DNA of 64,000 nucleotides from Urophycis tenuis (Eukaryota; Chordata; Actinopteri; Gadiformes; Phycidae), in NCBI GenBank assembly GCA_036785325.1, contig JAXIVH010000012.1:5451799-5515798 (forward strand), read 5' to 3'. Shown here piece after piece: positions 31,606 through 43,473 of the stretch; the stretch's first letter is position 1, and each line of letters starts with the position of its first letter. A model generated the notes under the pieces. The model made no database searches. It saw nothing but the letters and a program-made list of their open reading frames with translations, and was not told the DNA's origin. The position numbers were made by a program, and so were the translations under genes.

Positions 31606-34600
31606 TAATCCCCTCCATGAGCTGCCACCTTAACGTGGTGGAGGGGTTTGCGTGTCCCAATGATCCTGGGGGCTATATTGTCGGGGGCTTCATGCCCCTG
31701 GTAGGGTCACCCAAGGCAAGCAGGTCCTAGGCGAGGGTCCAGACGAAGAGTGGCTCAAAAAAAAAAAAGCCAATGAAGAAAAATATCTTTGGTACTGAGT
31801 TTCCCTTGCCAGGACGTGGGTCACCGGGGCCCCTCCCCTTGGAGCCAGGCCTGGGGGAAGGGCCCGTTGGTGAGCGCCTGGTGGCCGGGTCTACGCCCGC
31901 GGGGCTCGGTCGGGCACAGCCCGAAGGAACGACGCGGGACCCTCTTCCCATGGGTTCACCACCCGTGGGAGGGGCCAAAGGGGTCGGGTGCGATGTGAGC
32001 TGGGCGGCAGCAGGAGGCGGGGACCTGGGCGGTCCGACCCTCGGCTGCAGAAGCTAGCTCTGGGGACGTGGAACGTCACCTCTCTGGCGGGGAAGGAGCC
32101 GGAGCTGGTGTGCGAGGCTGAGAGGTACAGGCTAGATATAGTCGGGCTCGCCTCGACACACAGTTTGGGCGTCCTTCAGAGGGGTTGGACTCTTTTCCAC
32201 TCTGGAGTTGCCCCTGGGGAGAGGCGCCGAGCGGAGGTGGGAATGCTTATTTCCCCCCGGCTTGGTGTCTGTACGTTGGGGTTCACCCCGGTAGACGAGA
32301 GTGTAGCCTCCCTCCGCCTTCGGGTGGGGGGACGGGTCCTGACTGTCGTTTGTGCTTATGCACCGAACGGCAGTTCAGAGTACCCACCCTTTCTTGAGTC
32401 CTTAGGGGGGGTGTTGGAAAGCGCTCCTTCTGGGGACTTCCTTGTTCTGCTGGGGGACTTCAACGCCCATGTGGGCAATGACAGTGAGACCTGGAGGGGC
32501 GTGATTGGGAGGAACGGCCCCCCTGATCTGAACCCGAGTGGTGTTTTGTTGTTGGACTTCTGTGCTCGTCATGGATTGTCCATAACGAATACCATGTTCA
32601 AGCATAAGGGTGTCCACATGTGCACTTGGCACCAGGACACCCTAGGCCGCAGTTCGATGATCGACTTTGTGGTTGTATCGTCAGACTTGCGGCCGCATGT
32701 CTTGGACCCTCGGGTGAAGAGAGGGGCGGAGCTGTCAACTGATCACCACCTAGTGGCGAGTTGGCTCCGATAGCGGGGGAAGATGCTGGTCAGACCTGGC
32801 AGACCCAAACGTACTGTGAGGGTCTGCTGGGAACGTCTGGCTGAATCTCCTGTCAGAACGAGCTTCAACTCCCACCTCCAGGAGAGCTTCAACCATGTCC
32901 CGGGGGAGGCGGGGGACATAGAGTCCGAGTGGACCTTTTTCCGTACCTCCATTGTTGAAGCGGCCGACCGGAGCTGTGGCCGTAAGGTCGTCGGTGCCTG
33001 TCGCGGCGGCAACCCCCGAACCCGCTGGTGGACCCCAGCGGTAAGGGATGCCGTCAAGCTGAAGAAGGAGTCCTACCGGACCTTTTTGGCCTGTGGGACT
33101 CCTGAGGCAGCTGATGGGTACCGGCGGGCCAAGCGGAGCGCGGCTTCGGCGGTTGCGGAGGCAAAAACTCGGGCGTGGGAGGAGTTCGGTGAGGCCATGG
33201 AGAACGACTTCCGAACGGCTTCGAGGAGGTTCTGGACCACCATCCGGCGTCTCGGGAGGGGGAAGCAGTGCTCTGTCAACACCGTGTACGGTGGGGACGG
33301 GGCGCTGCTGACCTCGACTCGGGACGTCGTGAATCGGTGGGGGGAATACTTCGAAGACCTCCTCAATCCCACCAACACACCTTTCACTGAGGAAGCATGG
33401 TCTGGGGACTCGGGGGGGGGGACTCTTCTATCTCCGGGGCTGAGATCGCCGAGGTGGTTAAAAAGCTCCTCGGTGGCAAGGCCCCGGGGGTGGACGAGAT
33501 CCGCCCCGAGTTCCTAAAGGCCCTGGATGCTGTGGGGCTGTCTTGGTTGACACGACTCTGCTGCACCGCGTGGACATCGGGGGCAGTGCCTCTGGATTGG
33601 CAGACCGGGGTGGTGGTTCCCCTCTTCAAAAAGGGGGACCGGAGGGTGTGCTCCAACTACAGGGGGATCACACTCCTCAGCCTCCCCGGTAAGGTCTATT
33701 CGGGGGTCCTGGAGAGGAGGGTCCGTAGGATAGTCGAACCTCGGATCCAGGAGGAGCAATGTGGTTTTCGTCCCGGCCGTGGAACTGTGGACCAGCTCTA
33801 TATCCTTAGCGCAGTCCTCGAGGGTGCATGGGAGTTTGCCCAACCAGTCTACATGTGCTTTGTGGACTTGGAGAAGGCGTTCCACCGTGTCCCTCGGGGA
33901 GCCCTGTGGGGGGTGCTCCGGGAGTATGAGATACCGGGCCCGCTGATACGGGCCGTCGGGTCCCTGTACTCCCGGTGCCAGAGCTTGGTCCGCATTGCCG
34001 GCAGTAAGTCGAGTCTGTTTCCGGTGAGAGTTGGCCTCCGCCAGGGCTGCCCTTTGTCACCGATTCTGTTCACAACTTTTATGGACAGAATTTCTAGGCG
34101 CAGCCAGGGCGTTGAGGGGTTACGGTTCGGTGGCCTCAGGATTGCGTCGCTGCTTTTTGAGGATGATCTGGTCCTGTTGGCTTCATCGGGCAGTGACCTT
34201 CAGTTCTCACTGGAGCGGTTCGCAGCCGAATGTGAAGCGGCTGGGATGAGGATCAGCACCTCCAAATCCGAGGCCATGGTTCTCAGCCGGAAAAGGGTGG
34301 AGTGCACTCTCCGGGTCGGGGAGGAGATCCTGCCTCAAGTGGAGGAGTTCAAGTATCTCGGGGTCTTGTTCACGAGTGAGGGGAGGATGGAGCGGGAGAT
34401 TGACCGACGGATCGGTGCGGCGTCGGCAGTGATGCGGGCCCTGCACCGGTCCGTCGTGGTGAAGAAGGAGCTGAGCCGAAAGGCGAAGCTCCTGTCTCTC
34501 GGCCTGGCTGGCCTGGGAACGCCTCTGGATCCCCCCGGAAGAGCTGGACGAAGTGGCTGGGGAGAAGGAAGTCTGGGCTTCTCTCCTCAGGCTGCTGCCC

Positions 34601-34648
34601 CCGCGACCCGACCCCGGATAAGCGGAGGAGAATGGAATGGATGGATGG
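31606..34648 (+). mobile_element. RTE-like non-LTR retrotransposon, unit 3 copy
   Basis: Apparently near full-length at its 5' side, with a GC-rich leader (GAGCTGCCACCTTAACGTGG), an AP endonuclease, a linker and a reverse transcriptase, ending in a (GGAT)n tail. Inserted in the unit between AAAATGTAAGAC and ATTGCTAATCTC; no clear target duplication. The same family is at 46603-49498 on the minus strand. This copy has a TAG in the endonuclease/linker boundary at 32771-32773, a G-run expansion near 33411-33421 that shifts frame, FEDD in place of FADD, and a large deletion near its 3' end. The clade call is tentative. Confidence 0.8.
31988..32773 (+). pseudogene. LINE AP endonuclease domain
   Basis: Reads LALGTWNVTSLAGKEPELV at the start, DFLVLLGDFNAHVGND in the middle (GDFN catalytic block) and SMIDFVVVSSDL ... 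LSTDHHLVASW at the end (SDH-type block). It would nick target DNA. The frame ends at TAG 32771-32773, where the sister copy has TGG. Confidence 0.82.
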
Positions 34649-34659
34649 ATGATTGCTAA
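32783..34659 (+). pseudogene. LINE linker and reverse transcriptase, frameshifted and deleted
   Basis: The linker runs to about 33410, where a run of ten G (eight in the sister copy) changes frame. The RT then reads GKAPGVDEI, VVPLFKKGDRRVCSNYRGI, EEQCGFRPGRGTVDQL, MCFVDLEKAFHRVPRG, GLRQGCPLSPILF and LLFEDDLVLLA. The catalytic box is FEDD in place of FADD. After LSRKAKL the frame jumps to the extreme C-terminus, an internal deletion of several hundred bases relative to the minus-strand copy. Inactive. Confidence 0.82.
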
Positions 34660-35672
34660 TCTCATCAAATATGACGATGTTCACATGGTACACATTGCCC
34701 AGGAAGAGCTGAAGTTGTCCAACACTGACCCCATGAGGTCGTTCACCTCAATGCATAAAGACAGCGCGGGACGTCAGAGCTCACTCCTTCATTCACGCAC
34801 TGATTCAAGGGTTTCTCAGAGAACGTCCTCAACTCCTGAGACGCCATTTTTAAACAGCGGCACCTATTCGAGGAGTGTGTGTTTGTAAAAGGCGATAAGT
34901 GTCATTTTACTTATTGTCCCATCCCTAACTAAATGAGCAAACGTGTGTTTTTTTCCTTGTCAAAAGTCTGTCGAAAACAAACACTTATTTAAGGAAAATA
35001 GTTTTCATTCTCCTCCTGCACAAAATGGACAGTGTGTATTTTTACTTGCTCAAACACATATTAACGTGGACCCCTTTCGTTGTTAAAATAAAAAAATATG
35101 AAATATATATTCTGTAAGGCAACAAAACAGTCAATAAATGATAATGGTGTATTTAGATGTCCCCGTGGTTCAGCTAATAGGCCTGCAGAGCCGGACACGG
35201 TGTCCTCCAGAGAAACATTCTCCTTCCACTAGAGGGCTCTGGGGAGGCCGTATAATGAGGGCCATTTGTGATGTCAGCACCAGGGAATTGGGAGAGAACG
35301 ACCTTGCTTGCAAACAAACAAATGTTATTGTCGGGAAATTAGGCTAATTGGTATTTTGCAACAATGATTAAAATTGGAAAGGAAAAACACACAACAAAGA
35401 ATCTACTGTTACAGTCATGGTAAATGTTGCCCAGAGATAATGTATATTCAATAAAATGAGCAGAATGAACCAAACTGAAAGGTTGACCCTCTTTTAGCAA
35501 ACATATTGCATTTGGAATACATTATAGTAGGCCATTACTTAAGGAAACAAATGTATTGAATTTCCCTCGTTTATATGGAAACTGTGTATTTCCTTGCATC
35601 AGAAATGTTGTAGACTTACTCAACTACTGCGACTGAGCTCAGGTATTACACCAGAGTATCAGTTCATTATGA
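34649..35672. repeat. Unit 3 downstream region, last part
   Basis: Continues the shared unit after the LINE (matches 16205-17166). It contains the start of the unknown conserved block and the CTCF-like site. Homology to units 1 and 2 stops at TTCATTATGATT, which marks the end of the tandem array. Confidence 0.75.
35226..35240 (+). promoter_or_regulatory. CTCF-like site, unit 3
   Basis: CCACTAGAGGGCTCT, identical to the sites at 16722 and 24352, although surrounding bases have diverged (GCAGAGCCGGACACGG here). Confidence 0.5.
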
Positions 35673-36605
35673 TTTATATTTTTTTTATTTAGTTTTGTTT
35701 CATTATTTGTATTATTCTTATGTATCATTAACTTCAGTTTGTTTGTGCATGTGGCTGTGGTGAGGGAGGGAAATTAATGTTCTTACTTATTTTGAAAAAT
35801 AATTGAAAAATAAAATACTAACCATAAATATGTGACCTTTCAAAAGTATTGTGAACACAGGGCTGGATGCAAACACTGGAAATATTGTTACACATTTTGT
35901 CTTCATTTTATGTTTAACAAACTAGTAGCCTACTATTAGTCAACTGTTTCCCAACGCTCAACTGCAAGCAACTTCTCGGGCCTATCTTCCCAGTAGCCTG
36001 AAGCCTAATCAAAGGAACGTGTGAAGCACACAACACAATTAACCACCTAATTATCCTTCAAAACTCACTGGATATTTGGATTATGAACAAATAAGCCTCA
36101 AAGGAATATCTCAGAGTAATTGCTGTTTCTTCCTTTGTGGTTTTCCAGACATTTCCATCCTAATAAGGGGACTTCGCTGGGTCTCTGGGGGGCATTAGAA
36201 GGGCTATTTTATCTTAGGGGTTCGGGGAAGCTCATTCAGTCACTGCAGGGCATCACGCCTGTTCACGATCCAAACACACAAGAACTTCCCTCAACACACG
36301 CTGGTGAGCAGGTCTGTGGCCGTGGAGCAGGAGGCCTCAGGCAACCTGTTGGTGGGAAGCACACATCTGCTGTGAAGCACTGCTTGACCTACTGGGTCGG
36401 AGGGCTTCTGTTTCTGATTGGTTTTCCTTTGGGTGTTTATCTGTTGGCTGATTGTGAGACACAAAGTTGGGGCTAAAAGGTAGACGTGAAGATATATTTG
36501 TACTGTAAATACATCATGTCTATTTACAGTGTAGGCCTATTTGACACACTTCATGTAAAAACATCCAATGTGTTGCTTTTCTTCCTGTCTCTGTTATGTT
36601 TCCAG
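35673..36605. other. Region upstream of odorant receptor A4
   Basis: Not shared with the other group-A units. No confident gene. A good splice acceptor (TTATGTTTCCAG) ends at 36605, 54 bases before the A4 ATG, so A4 may have a non-coding 5' exon somewhere in this stretch, as is common for vertebrate odorant receptors. Confidence 0.5.
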
Positions 36606-36659
36606 GTTGCCTTCCGTTGTCCGAGCCGGCGGTGCATCCCAGATGCCGATAGTTTGACG

Positions 36660-37643
36660 ATGGCGTTCGTTGGGAAGGTCCAGAACATCTCCGTTCTCAT
36701 CCACCCGCCCGGGTTCTACATCATCGCCTTCGAGAAGCTGGCCTCCGTCAACCTCTACTTCATCTTCCTTACATTCGTGTACATCGTCACCGTGCTGTTC
36801 AACCTCCTGCTGGTCTACGTGATCGTGTCCAACCCCAGCCTGCACTCGGCCAAGTTCCTCGCCGTGTGCAACTTGGCCGTCATCGACGTGGTGCTCAACT
36901 CGTGCACCATCCCCGGCATGATCAAGTCCTTCCTGGTGAAGGACAACTTCGTGCCCTTCGACGCGTGCCTGGTGCAGATGTTCACCTACTACGCCTTCCT
37001 GTCGCTCGAGTCGTTCGCCTTGGCCATACTCGCCTACGACCGGCTGATTGCCATATGCTTCCCGCTGCGCCAGCACTCCATCAACACGCCGCGCAGCATG
37101 TCGTGCGTGGTGGCGCTCACGTGGTCATACGCCATCGGCGCCACGGTGTTCGCCACCGCCATCATCAAGCGACTGTCCTTTTGCCGGTCCGTGCGCGTGC
37201 TGAGCTACTTCTGCGACTACGCGCCCGTGTTCCGGCTGGCGTGCAACGACAACTCCCTGCACTGGTCTGTGGCGTCCTTCTTCAGCATGACCATCATCAC
37301 CGGCCCCTTCGTCTTCATCATCCTGTCGTACGCCAGCATCCTGGCCACCGTGTTCCGGATGAAGTCGGTGGGCAGCCGCGTGAAAGCGTTGACCACGTGC
37401 GTCGAGCACCTCATCCTCGTGGCCGTGTTCTACGTTCCCGTTTTGACCATTTTCACGATCGGCTTCTACCTGAGGCTGATCGACCCGAACCAGCGGGTGC
37501 TGAGTCTGTCGCTGGCCTCTTGCATTCCGCCGTGCCTCAACCCCATCATCTACTCCTTTAAAACCAAGGAGATTAAGCTCCGGGCTCTGGCGCTGTTCGG
37601 ACACGTCCCGGTCACTCCGGCCGGGCCGGCTGCAAAGCGGTGA
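36660..37643 (+). CDS. Odorant receptor A4, intact
   Basis: Intronless coding exon of 327 residues from ATG 36660. Diverged member of the same group as A1-A3. Visible: N-glycosylation site near N9 (QNIS), LAYDRLIAICFPLRQHS at the end of TM3, SYFCDYAPVFRLACNDNSLHW in the second loop, KALTTCVEHLILVAVFYVP in TM6 and PPCLNPIIYSF in TM7. It is much richer in G+C at third codon positions than the group-B receptors. It lacks the duplicated upstream block of A1-A3, so it arose before that tandem duplication. AATAAA at 38046-38051 could end its transcript. It functions as an olfactory GPCR; ligand unknown. Confidence 0.95.
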   Translation: MAFVGKVQNISVLIHPPGFYIIAFEKLASVNLYFIFLTFVYIVTVLFNLLLVYVIVSNPSLHSAKFLAVCNLAVIDVVLNSCTIPGMIKSFLVKDNFVPFDACLVQMFTYYAFLSLESFALAILAYDRLIAICFPLRQHSINTPRSMSCVVALTWSYAIGATVFATAIIKRLSFCRSVRVLSYFCDYAPVFRLACNDNSLHWSVASFFSMTIITGPFVFIILSYASILATVFRMKSVGSRVKALTTCVEHLILVAVFYVPVLTIFTIGFYLRLIDPNQRVLSLSLASCIPPCLNPIIYSFKTKEIKLRALALFGHVPVTPAGPAAKR

Positions 37644-40600
37644 CGGTCTTCAGGCCACGGTGACCTGTACGGTAGTCCGTACTGCTGCCAGACCCGCCTT
37701 AAAGAAGTCTTGTAGTCCCAACAGGACTGAACGGTACATTTGGCTGAAAAGGTCTTTTTTTTCATGACACCAGGGGCAATTGATAAACATCATGCTCATT
37801 GAATAAGAATAGATAATTATGTGTTTTAAATCAGATTTGTGTTATCCATGATGATAATTTAATTTGTGTACTATTTAAAATTATGTAATCAGTTGGGTTT
37901 ACCAAACTTTAGCTGCAAAGTTTTACAATAGTTTTATTATTGTTCATTTATTCCTATGTTGTTTGTTTTTCATTGTTATGTACATGTATGTCTATAGTGC
38001 TTCAGGCTTTATGACTGTAAATAATGATGCAACTTGATGGGTTGAAATAAAGAGACATTTGTATTATTGATATCGTCTACAATCACCCATATCATTAGAC
38101 GTGTTTGTATTCAGATTTCTTCTATTTCTTATCTTTTTTCCCGTCATATGGCAGACACACACGTTGCAGTGATGACACATGTTAAGAGAGTGTAGTGTCT
38201 GCTCAGGTGTTCACGTGATGAGAACATATGTCCTTCTTAGGTTTGCTTTTACTGTGAGGAATGAGACCCTATGTTATCACAGGTCAGGGGTCTAAAAGAG
38301 GTCAGGGTCTGGGATGATCAATTTAGGCACAGGAGGTGTCTGCCTGTCTAGATGCTTATCTGAGATTTTGTATTTAAACCGTGCATCAAGACAAGGCTGA
38401 CAGATTGTTCTCAGAATTTGGCCACAGAGACTCTCTCAAGATCTATTCTATTTTGTACTCTTTTAACATACAAGTGGGACATGTCAGCGGTGGTTTCTCC
38501 TTTCCCTCAACACATCAAGATACTACAAGAGTAACAAAAGGTAGCAAGCTGCAGTGGTGAAGCTGTTGTGTAGTAACACATAAGGTTGGCTTGTCTCCAC
38601 GGACACAACTCCAGTTTACAATTGTATGAACACAGCTTGACATCACTTTCATATCTGTGGATACGTCTCAATGGGGCTGAGAAGATGCAGTGTGTTTGTA
38701 AGCCATGTTGAGTCTTAAGGCTTCTAGATGTGTCTACTTGGGACTGAATGATTTTCAACTGGAATCCATGTTGTCTACCATCGCAGGAGAAGTTAAATGC
38801 AACGTGCAATTCTTATTTCGTCACTTGTTTCCAAACTTACTTTTGAACTCCAGTGTGACCCGTGCGTGGACACGTTTCCAGAACACTTACATCAGTTGTT
38901 TACTGCGCGGCCAACCGAGCCGTGTTATTCTCACTGGTGCGGGATCCTGAGTGTGTGATGTCGTCATTCTGACAAACACCTCGTTAGCGTCTTCGTTAGA
39001 GCCCCCTACCCCCGGGGAGCCGGGATTACAGTACACACTTCATTCACTTTGCACATAGTAAGTAGTTCATTTTTTCCCAAGAGTTCAAGAAATAAAAAGG
39101 CAACACTTTTTAACAAGGGTCCACTAATGAACCACTAATAAAAAGGTGTTAATGCAGTTATAAGCATTATTGTATTGCATTTGCATAGGGGTTAGGGGTA
39201 GTGTTTGGGTTCACCCTAACCTTATTAAAAGTATTCATTACAATTTTTGTTAACTTGAACACCATTATTGTTGACTTAGTTAGCACCATAAGTAAATGTT
39301 CTAAGCAGATCATTAGTTAACTGTTTATTAACTGTAAGTTAACACTTGTTGCTGCGTTAACTAATGGTAGTTAATGTTTGATGAATGTACCCTTATTGTA
39401 AAGTGACAGAATAACAACCTGTCGCCTGACCTGTCTGCCTGTGTAAAGACCACCATATAGACCATTCCACCAAATAAGACCACCATTTCCAGAAAACTTC
39501 CCCAACCTGTTTGGCAGAGACGGGCAAAAAAACCCAAGATTTAAGGTCTTATTTCACTAGCAGTGATGAAATCAGCGTTAGGCCTCATGTAGGCCTGAGT
39601 AATCCCAGTCTGCTTGTCAAGAAATAATACCATTATTAATATATTCATTATAGGACGACAAGTCACTATTCTTTTCATAGTTGATTAATCAATGTAGTAT
39701 TTAATCACTAAAATGTCATCAATAATAGCAAATGCAATCACAATATATCAGTCCACAGTCTTGCTGCATCAGACTAGCAGCCAAGAAAACCTAAACTGTT
39801 GCTCAGAAATAAAACATGAGCCAAATATTTGAATTGAACTGCAACATTAAGCAGCAAACGTTTCATATTTATACTACATTACTTAAATGATTAATTGATT
39901 TTCCAGATAACAATTTATAAATTTTCTGTTGATTGACTAATCAATGAATCAACTAATCGTTGCAGCACCTATTAAAAACAATATGAATGTGTTGATAAAA
40001 TTAATTACAATGAAGGAATAATTATATGACAGAATATGGTATAATATGGTATTTGTTTGTAGTCAGGTTTGTAACCACAATTTTGGCATCTTCAAATAGC
40101 TAATATTGAAAGGTAAAGAAATTAGATTGTGCAGATCCATTTATTTAAAAAAGAAGCAAAAATCTGCAAATGCATATTGTTGCTGTTTGTCATGTATTAA
40201 TCAAAAATAATAATGCTTTGATCATTCTGAATAATCAGTAACACAGTATCTGACAAAATAACTGCAATCATAGTTTTAGAAAGAATCATGCAGCCCTATG
40301 AGTAAGATGAGTGTAAGTGTGCTCAGTCATAATGAGTGGAGAGTATAATCAAAGTAAAAAGTATCATATAAAGTAGTATAAACATAAAATAATAGTGAAT
40401 ATGCTTAAAGCTTCATCAGGCAATTTAGTTCAGAAGTATATTTTTGTGAGATTGAAATTCTCTTGACATCCCAATAGTAATTGAAAAACCGAAGGCTCTG
40501 CCCAGAAATGGTGATGACCACCACGTCATTGTGGGAGGCTGACAGTAATTCACCCACACGTCACCCTGGAGCGAGGGAGAGACGGCCAGAGAGCAGCTTG
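37644..40600. other. Intergenic region between A4 and B1
   Basis: About 3 kb, AT-rich, with no supported gene. It contains the probable A4 polyadenylation signal (38046-38051) and one MITE (39104-39405). I see no tRNA or other RNA gene. Confidence 0.6.
39104..39405. mobile_element. Short MITE with CACTTT ends
   Basis: Left end CACTTTTTAACAAGGGTCCA and right end, reversed, CACTTTACAATAAGGGTACA pair over most of 20 bases. About 300 bp, internally AT-rich, non-coding. The superfamily is not clear. Confidence 0.6.
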
Positions 40601-40606
40601 TCAATC

Positions 40607-40615
40607 TATAAAAAA
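40607..40615 (+). promoter_or_regulatory. TATA-like box upstream of B1
   Basis: TATAAAAAA lies 39 bases before the B1 ATG. If used, the 5' untranslated region would be very short. Confidence 0.4.
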
Positions 40616-40653
40616 TCACTTGGAGGAGAACCAAGAGGGGACAAGCTCAAACT

Positions 40654-41601
40654 ATGGACTCTAACATGACTGTTGTGAGACCAGCATACTTCATTATCAG
40701 TGGCTTTACAGGCATTCCTCATGTTAACTACTACTATTTATTCTTACTATTGCTGTACATCGTGTCAGTGGTGGAGAACGGGGTAGTGATGACCCTGATA
40801 TGCTTAGACCAGAGTCTCAAGACTCCAAAGTATATTGCTGTGTTTAACTTGGCCTTTGTAGACGTGCTTGGAAACTCTGCCCTGGTGCCCAAGGTGATTG
40901 ATACATTCTGGTTCGAACACAAGTACATCACATACAGTGACTGCTTAGCCTATGAGTTTTTTAATTTCTTGACCCTCACCATGCAGTCTCTTAATCTGGT
41001 GGCACTCTCCTTCGACAGGCTAGTGGCAATCACCTTTCCTTTACGCTATCAGATCATTGTGAGTCTGAAGACCATGTTCTTACTGGTTGCTGCTTTCTGG
41101 TTTATCTCCATCCTTGTCAACTTGATAGCTGTAGGGTTTCTCACAGGGCTGTCCTTCTGCAGGTCCGTGGTCATCAACAGTTATTTCTGTGACCACGGGC
41201 CCCTTTACCGACTTGCTTGCAATGACAATCAGCCTAATCATATACTTTCCATTGTGCTACCAGCAATTATTCTTTGGGTTCCATTACTGTTTATCTTGAT
41301 CACTTACATGTGCATTGGTGCAGCTTTGTCTAAAATATCTGGAGCCCAGGATAGAATGAAGGCTTTTAAAACATGCAGTGCTCATATGATGTTAGTGGCT
41401 ATTTATTACTTACCTATTATAGTTACTTTTTCTTTTGCTGCTAAAATGCCTCGTAATGCAAGGATCATTAGTCTGTCTCTTACTGCTGTCCTCCCTCCAG
41501 CGTTGAACCCACTCATTTATGTTCTACAGACTCAGGAGATCAAACAGTCTCTCAAGAAGCTGTTCAGAAGAATGAAGCAATCAAAAATTGCAGTAAAATA
41601 G
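40654..41601 (+). CDS. Odorant receptor B1, intact
   Basis: Intronless 315-residue olfactory GPCR, second group in this window (start MDSNMT with N4 glycosylation site). Visible: Cys97 before TM3, LSFDRLVAITFPLRYQ at the end of TM3 (118-133), SYFCDHGPLYRLACND in the second loop, KAFKTCSAHMMLVAIYYLP in TM6 and PPALNPLIYVLQTQEI in TM7. About 90 percent identical in appearance to B2 and B3. It contains TATA-like sequence close upstream that B2 and B3 lack, while the 3' flank is shared with them. Ligand and formal subfamily not assigned. Confidence 0.95.
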   Translation: MDSNMTVVRPAYFIISGFTGIPHVNYYYLFLLLLYIVSVVENGVVMTLICLDQSLKTPKYIAVFNLAFVDVLGNSALVPKVIDTFWFEHKYITYSDCLAYEFFNFLTLTMQSLNLVALSFDRLVAITFPLRYQIIVSLKTMFLLVAAFWFISILVNLIAVGFLTGLSFCRSVVINSYFCDHGPLYRLACNDNQPNHILSIVLPAIILWVPLLFILITYMCIGAALSKISGAQDRMKAFKTCSAHMMLVAIYYLPIIVTFSFAAKMPRNARIISLSLTAVLPPALNPLIYVLQTQEIKQSLKKLFRRMKQSKIAVK

Positions 41602-42978
41602 AATATCAAAATTTGATACTTAATTTATGATACTGTTGTAGCGTTGTAGTTTACATACTTTGATTGGTTTATTATTACATGTTTGGATTGAACATGGGAT
41701 TTACATTCAAATATGTAAATCTACACTTCTACAGTATAAATGTTTTTTAGTTATAAATATGAACTCCTTTCTGATATATTTCAATTTTTAGGCAAACATA
41801 TGTAATAGTAGTCAGTTAGATAATCAGTTGATCTTATTAAAAAAAAACACTATGATTTGTGTCCTTGTTGAAATATTTTCTTTTGTAACTGAAGAAAATG
41901 AATTCTGAACCCATTTGATTTTGATAAATAAATGTGTTGTGTTTTTGTATGATCTACGTGACAAAAGTTGAACTATGATCTTGAATGAGCCCAGTCTGTT
42001 ATTCTGTTGAACATGGTGTGAGCTCATCATTCAGGATATTCACATTCGGACAGCAAGACCATGGTCACTGTCTGATGTGTTGCAGTGATGAGTTTCATGA
42101 AGCCTCCGAAATATAAAACAAAACAAAAAACAAAAAATAAATGAGATAATACATCATAATCTGTAATCTTTTAATGAAATAAGATCAGCATACTTTATGA
42201 ATACAAATATGTGAACCCTGCAAATGAACAGCTTGATTATCCAAAAGGAAAAGGTTTAAGTGTCATCTTATACCGTTGCAAAAGCATACATAAACCAAAT
42301 AAAGTAAAAAACTGCTGTCATGTGTTACTGTATATTAGGTTGTCAGAAGCTGGTACATACAACATCCTTATCTGAGGCTCAATAGTCTTTCTGAACAGAA
42401 TCCGTTCAGGTTTTCTGCCAGGATGAGCCTGGTCTGGCCCACTCTGCCTCTGATTTTCTTAGTTTGTGTTAGGAAAAATATTATCTAGCAATGGTACGGT
42501 CAGGTTGATCTGACGTTCTGAGGAAGGACATAGTGAAGATTGTATTCCTCTTGGCGACTTTAAGTCTGGCTCTCTGGAACTTGGAGACATAACATAAAGT
42601 GATTGAAGGATACACCTATGTCATGTCAAATCTGTTTAGTAACATGTAATCTTTATACATTATAAGCCAATCAGAATGTGACACTCCTGTCATGCTGTTC
42701 CGATTTGGGACTTGCTTATAATACACTGTGTTTCCGGGAGCAGGGGGAAGCAACTGAGGAAGATTCACACACAAATCTCTTGCTCGATTAAATCCTCTGC
42801 TTCTCCTCGTAGGCCTACGAGACCAATAAACAACTTCAGCTTAAACTATATAGAGTTCCTGGCACTTCTTGTACTTCGGCATCAACAACAATGTCCTCAC
42901 TATCACTATGTTCTGCTGCTTTCTGCAAATTAACCTGAATGTCTTCTGAATGCAGTCCATTTGTTCAAATCTGTAGAA
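41602..42978. repeat. B1 3' flank, homologous to B2 and B3 flanks
   Basis: No gene seen. 41930-42240 matches 56630-56950 (B2), and 42295-42440 plus 42925-42978 match 59872-60108 (3' part of the B2 flank beyond the gypsy element). This shows the group-B receptors duplicated with over 1 kb of downstream DNA. The block ends where the hAT composite is inserted. Confidence 0.75.
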
Positions 42979-43262
42979 CAGGGGTTGGGAACCTTTTTGG
43001 AAGGGAGAGCCATAAAAGCCAAATATTTCATAACGTATTTTCTTTTGAGCCATACAATATTTAATTTGATTAAATGCAACTTTATGCATGCATTTTTTAA
43101 GTATAACACATCTCTGAGCACCAAAAGCACCATATATAATGAATATCTTTATTCTTCATAATCATATTGTTATTATACCCTGCTAGATTTCTTCTTTAGC
43201 GAATTCAAAGAAAGACTGAAATAAATCATCTCCTCTTCATTGGCAAAGCAGCAACACTTTCC

Positions 43263-43445
43263 TCATGCAGTGTCACCTGCAGTGTACTTCGCAATTATAC
43301 TAAAGTAAGATACGTGGCTAGCGTCTGTTGACTCTAAAGCGAGAGAAAAGTATGTACCTGCATTTATGTCCTTAATTTGTGTTTCCTCGACTTGATTTGC
43401 CATCATGATGGTACGATCGTGAACAGTTCTTGCTGACAGAGGCAT
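43263..43445 (-). pseudogene. hAT (SCAND3/ZBED-like) transposase, middle fragment
   Basis: Reads MPLSARTVHDRTIMMANQ ... INAGTYFSLALESTDASHVS, the segment with the first catalytic Asp region (LDEST-type, here LESTD) of hAT transposases related to vertebrate SCAND3/ZBED genes. It directly continues the piece at 54138-54383, ten kilobases away, across the nested insertions. The rest of the catalytic domain is missing. Confidence 0.75.
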
Positions 43446-43473
43446 GTCTTTTACTCATTTGATTATCTTGTCT

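Noticed and set aside
36120..36476. 118-codon open frame upstream of A4 as a separate gene
   Set aside because: No recognisable domain, not conserved in the other group-A units, and starts in repeat-like DNA.
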